Assembly: GCA_018065225.1 (NCBI GenBank) | Contig: JAGHTS010000028.1 | Span: 1-5,836, forward strand | DNA: 5,836 nt | Source: Candidatus Phascolarctobacterium caballi | GTDB taxonomy: Bacteria; Bacillota; Negativicutes; Acidaminococcales; Acidaminococcaceae | Direction: 5' to 3' | Shown here: positions 5,023 through 5,836 of the stretch, piece by piece | Numbering within the stretch: the stretch's first letter is position 1 | Layout: each line of letters begins with the position of its first letter | The notes under the pieces: generated by a model | Databases searched by the model: none | What the model saw: the letters and a program-made list of their open reading frames with translations, nothing else | What the model was told of the DNA's origin: nothing | Program-made: the position numbers and the translations under genes

Positions 5023-5532
5023 TTATTCAGGCATAACTTCTTTAGCAGTTGCAGAAATATCGTCTGCCAACGGATTTTTTGCTTGTTGAGTAATTGTGTC
5101 AACAGGTGCTGCCACTTTTACATCCTCTTTTTCGTCAGGCATTTTTGGTGCTTCTAATTCAAATTCAATCTTTTTCTTTTCCAATAATTTTGCCCGAGAT
5201 TCTTCGTCAAGGAAAAACATCTTGAACGGACCCGCTTTACCCTTATTACGTCCAAATTTGCCATCCTTATCCTGCGTATAAAAAGCGTATTCTGTTTCCC
5301 ACTCTTTGTCAGAAATCAACGTATAAACCAAAGAACCTCCAACATAAGTCCTGCCGGTTTTAAGCACATTTAAAATTATTTTGTCCAAATCTTCAGACAC
5401 AAGTTCATTAAACTTTGCAAATGATATTGCAGGAACTAATCCTTCAATAATTCCCCGGAAACATTCCTTTGCCTTATCAAAATCATAGTCATTAAAACCA
5501 TTTTGCAATAATTCTTCCAATTTTTTATCCAT
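5023..5532 (-). CDS. Unrecognised 169-aa soluble protein
   Basis: This complete protein begins at ATG 5532, 6 bases after AAAGGAGG (5539-5546), a site that overlaps the stop codon of the preceding gene. I do not recognise the family. Residues 1-55 read as charged amphipathic helices with many acidic residues. Residues 58-115 look mixed alpha/beta, with a Thr-Tyr-Val-Gly-Gly turn (62-66) and a likely beta-hairpin, EYAFYTQDKDGKFGR (80-94). A K/E-rich helix follows (about 110-125). The last 45 residues are Pro/Asp/Ala-rich and probably disordered, ending KEVMPE. There is no signal peptide, membrane helix, cysteine cluster or catalytic motif. It is the only gene in the window without a visible paralog or family, apart from the single-copy DUF805 gene. 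It sits between d1 and h2, so it may bridge those families. The FY-x4-DGK-x2-R hairpin faintly recalls d1, which may be chance. Confidence 0.88.
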   Translation of the reverse strand: MDKKLEELLQNGFNDYDFDKAKECFRGIIEGLVPAISFAKFNELVSEDLDKIILNVLKTGRTYVGGSLVYTLISDKEWETEYAFYTQDKDGKFGRNKGKAGPFKMFFLDEESRAKLLEKKKIEFELEAPKMPDEKEDVKVAAPVDTITQQAKNPLADDISATAKEVMPE

Positions 5533-5544
5533 TTTTATCCTCCT

Positions 5545-5836
5545 TTAATTTACCAAGACCATTTCTTCTTTCATACGTTGCGTAACATCCACTGCGGGCT
5601 GTTTATTAAGTTTTGCCAACAACTCCGGCGGGACTTCGCTTTCGTCAATTTTTTCACACACACTTTCACGATAATACTTTCCATCATTCCCTTTAAAGTA
5701 AAACCGTTGTGCCACTACCGCAACATCTTCTTCCAACCTTTGCAAAACCGATTCCCAAGCCCCGTCAAGAATGTCATTTACATACAAATCCCATTTTGAG
5801 GCAATTTGGTTGACAAAATCTTTGGCAACCTTAACC
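5545..5836 (-). CDS. Unrecognised protein, family d, copy d1; 5' end beyond the right edge
   Basis: The frame is open from the right edge to TAA at 5545-5547, giving 96 residues. No ATG, GTG or convincing start lies inside; an internal TTG at 5787 lacks a Shine-Dalgarno and sits within conserved sequence. The gene therefore starts outside the window. The visible part has a helix (A12 to L34), then V38-A39, Y46, G52-K53, P69, L72, K75 and AVDVT (81-85). From V38 to T85 it aligns without gaps to residues 64-111 of the protein at 1837-2205, with 14 identities in 48 by my count. The helix before it also aligns with one gap (D21-[IL] and [FW]-[QE]-S-[IV]-L). The family is unknown. Whether d1, like d2, carries an N-terminal membrane helix cannot be seen. 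Its stop overlaps the next gene's Shine-Dalgarno, so the two are probably translationally coupled. Confidence 0.82.
   Translation of the reverse strand, partial: VKVAKDFVNQIASKWDLYVNDILDGAWESVLQRLEEDVAVVAQRFYFKGNDGKYYRESVCEKIDESEVPPELLAKLNKQPAVDVTQRMKEEMVLVN

Noticed and set aside
5004..5102. N-terminal extension of h2 into the preceding gene
   Set aside because: It would overlap the upstream coding region by about 80 bases. A near-perfect Shine-Dalgarno at 5011-5020 points to ATG 5003, and the shortened protein matches h1 in length.

Overview
All genes in this window lie on the minus strand, so the operon reads from the right edge (5') to the left edge (3'). The DNA is A+T-rich by eye, intergenic gaps are mostly 12-32 bases, and nearly every start codon follows a strong purine-rich Shine-Dalgarno (AAAGGAG/AAGGAGG). 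This suits a low-GC Bacillota-like bacterium. A Negativicutes-type gut or oral anaerobe is a guess from the mix of Sel1-repeat, zinc-ribbon and DUF805 genes. No rRNA, tRNA, CRISPR, transposase or phage gene was seen.

Layout in transcription order: (1) 3' part of a gene entering from the right edge (5545-5836), family 'd', copy d1; (2) an unrecognised 169-aa protein (5023-5532); (3) a 128-aa helical protein (4617-5003), family 'h', copy h2; (4) a zinc-ribbon plus Sel1-repeat protein (4139-4603); (5) a large Sel1-repeat protein (2346-4106). A 140-base spacer follows (2206-2345), the only real intergenic gap. Then come (6) a second family-d protein with an N-terminal hydrophobic helix (1837-2205), copy d2; (7) a second family-h protein (1438-1821), copy h1; (8) a small DUF805-like membrane protein (1099-1419); (9) a DUF697-like membrane protein (472-1077); and (10) a second DUF697-like protein running off the left edge (1-453).

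The main discovery is that the operon is built from duplicated families. Reading the translations against each other shows four paralogous pairs: two d proteins, two h proteins, two Sel1-repeat proteins and two DUF697-like proteins. In both halves a d gene precedes an h gene. The two Sel1 genes also share near-identical DNA in two places, which points to recent exchange or duplication between them.

No enzyme or catalytic domain is visible. The parts are adaptor-like (Sel1 repeats, zinc ribbon), small helical proteins, and membrane-inserting proteins. My inference is a membrane-associated protein assembly organised by the Sel1 scaffolds; any catalytic or GTPase component would have to lie outside the window. 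The function is unknown, and the d and h families are not ones I recognise.
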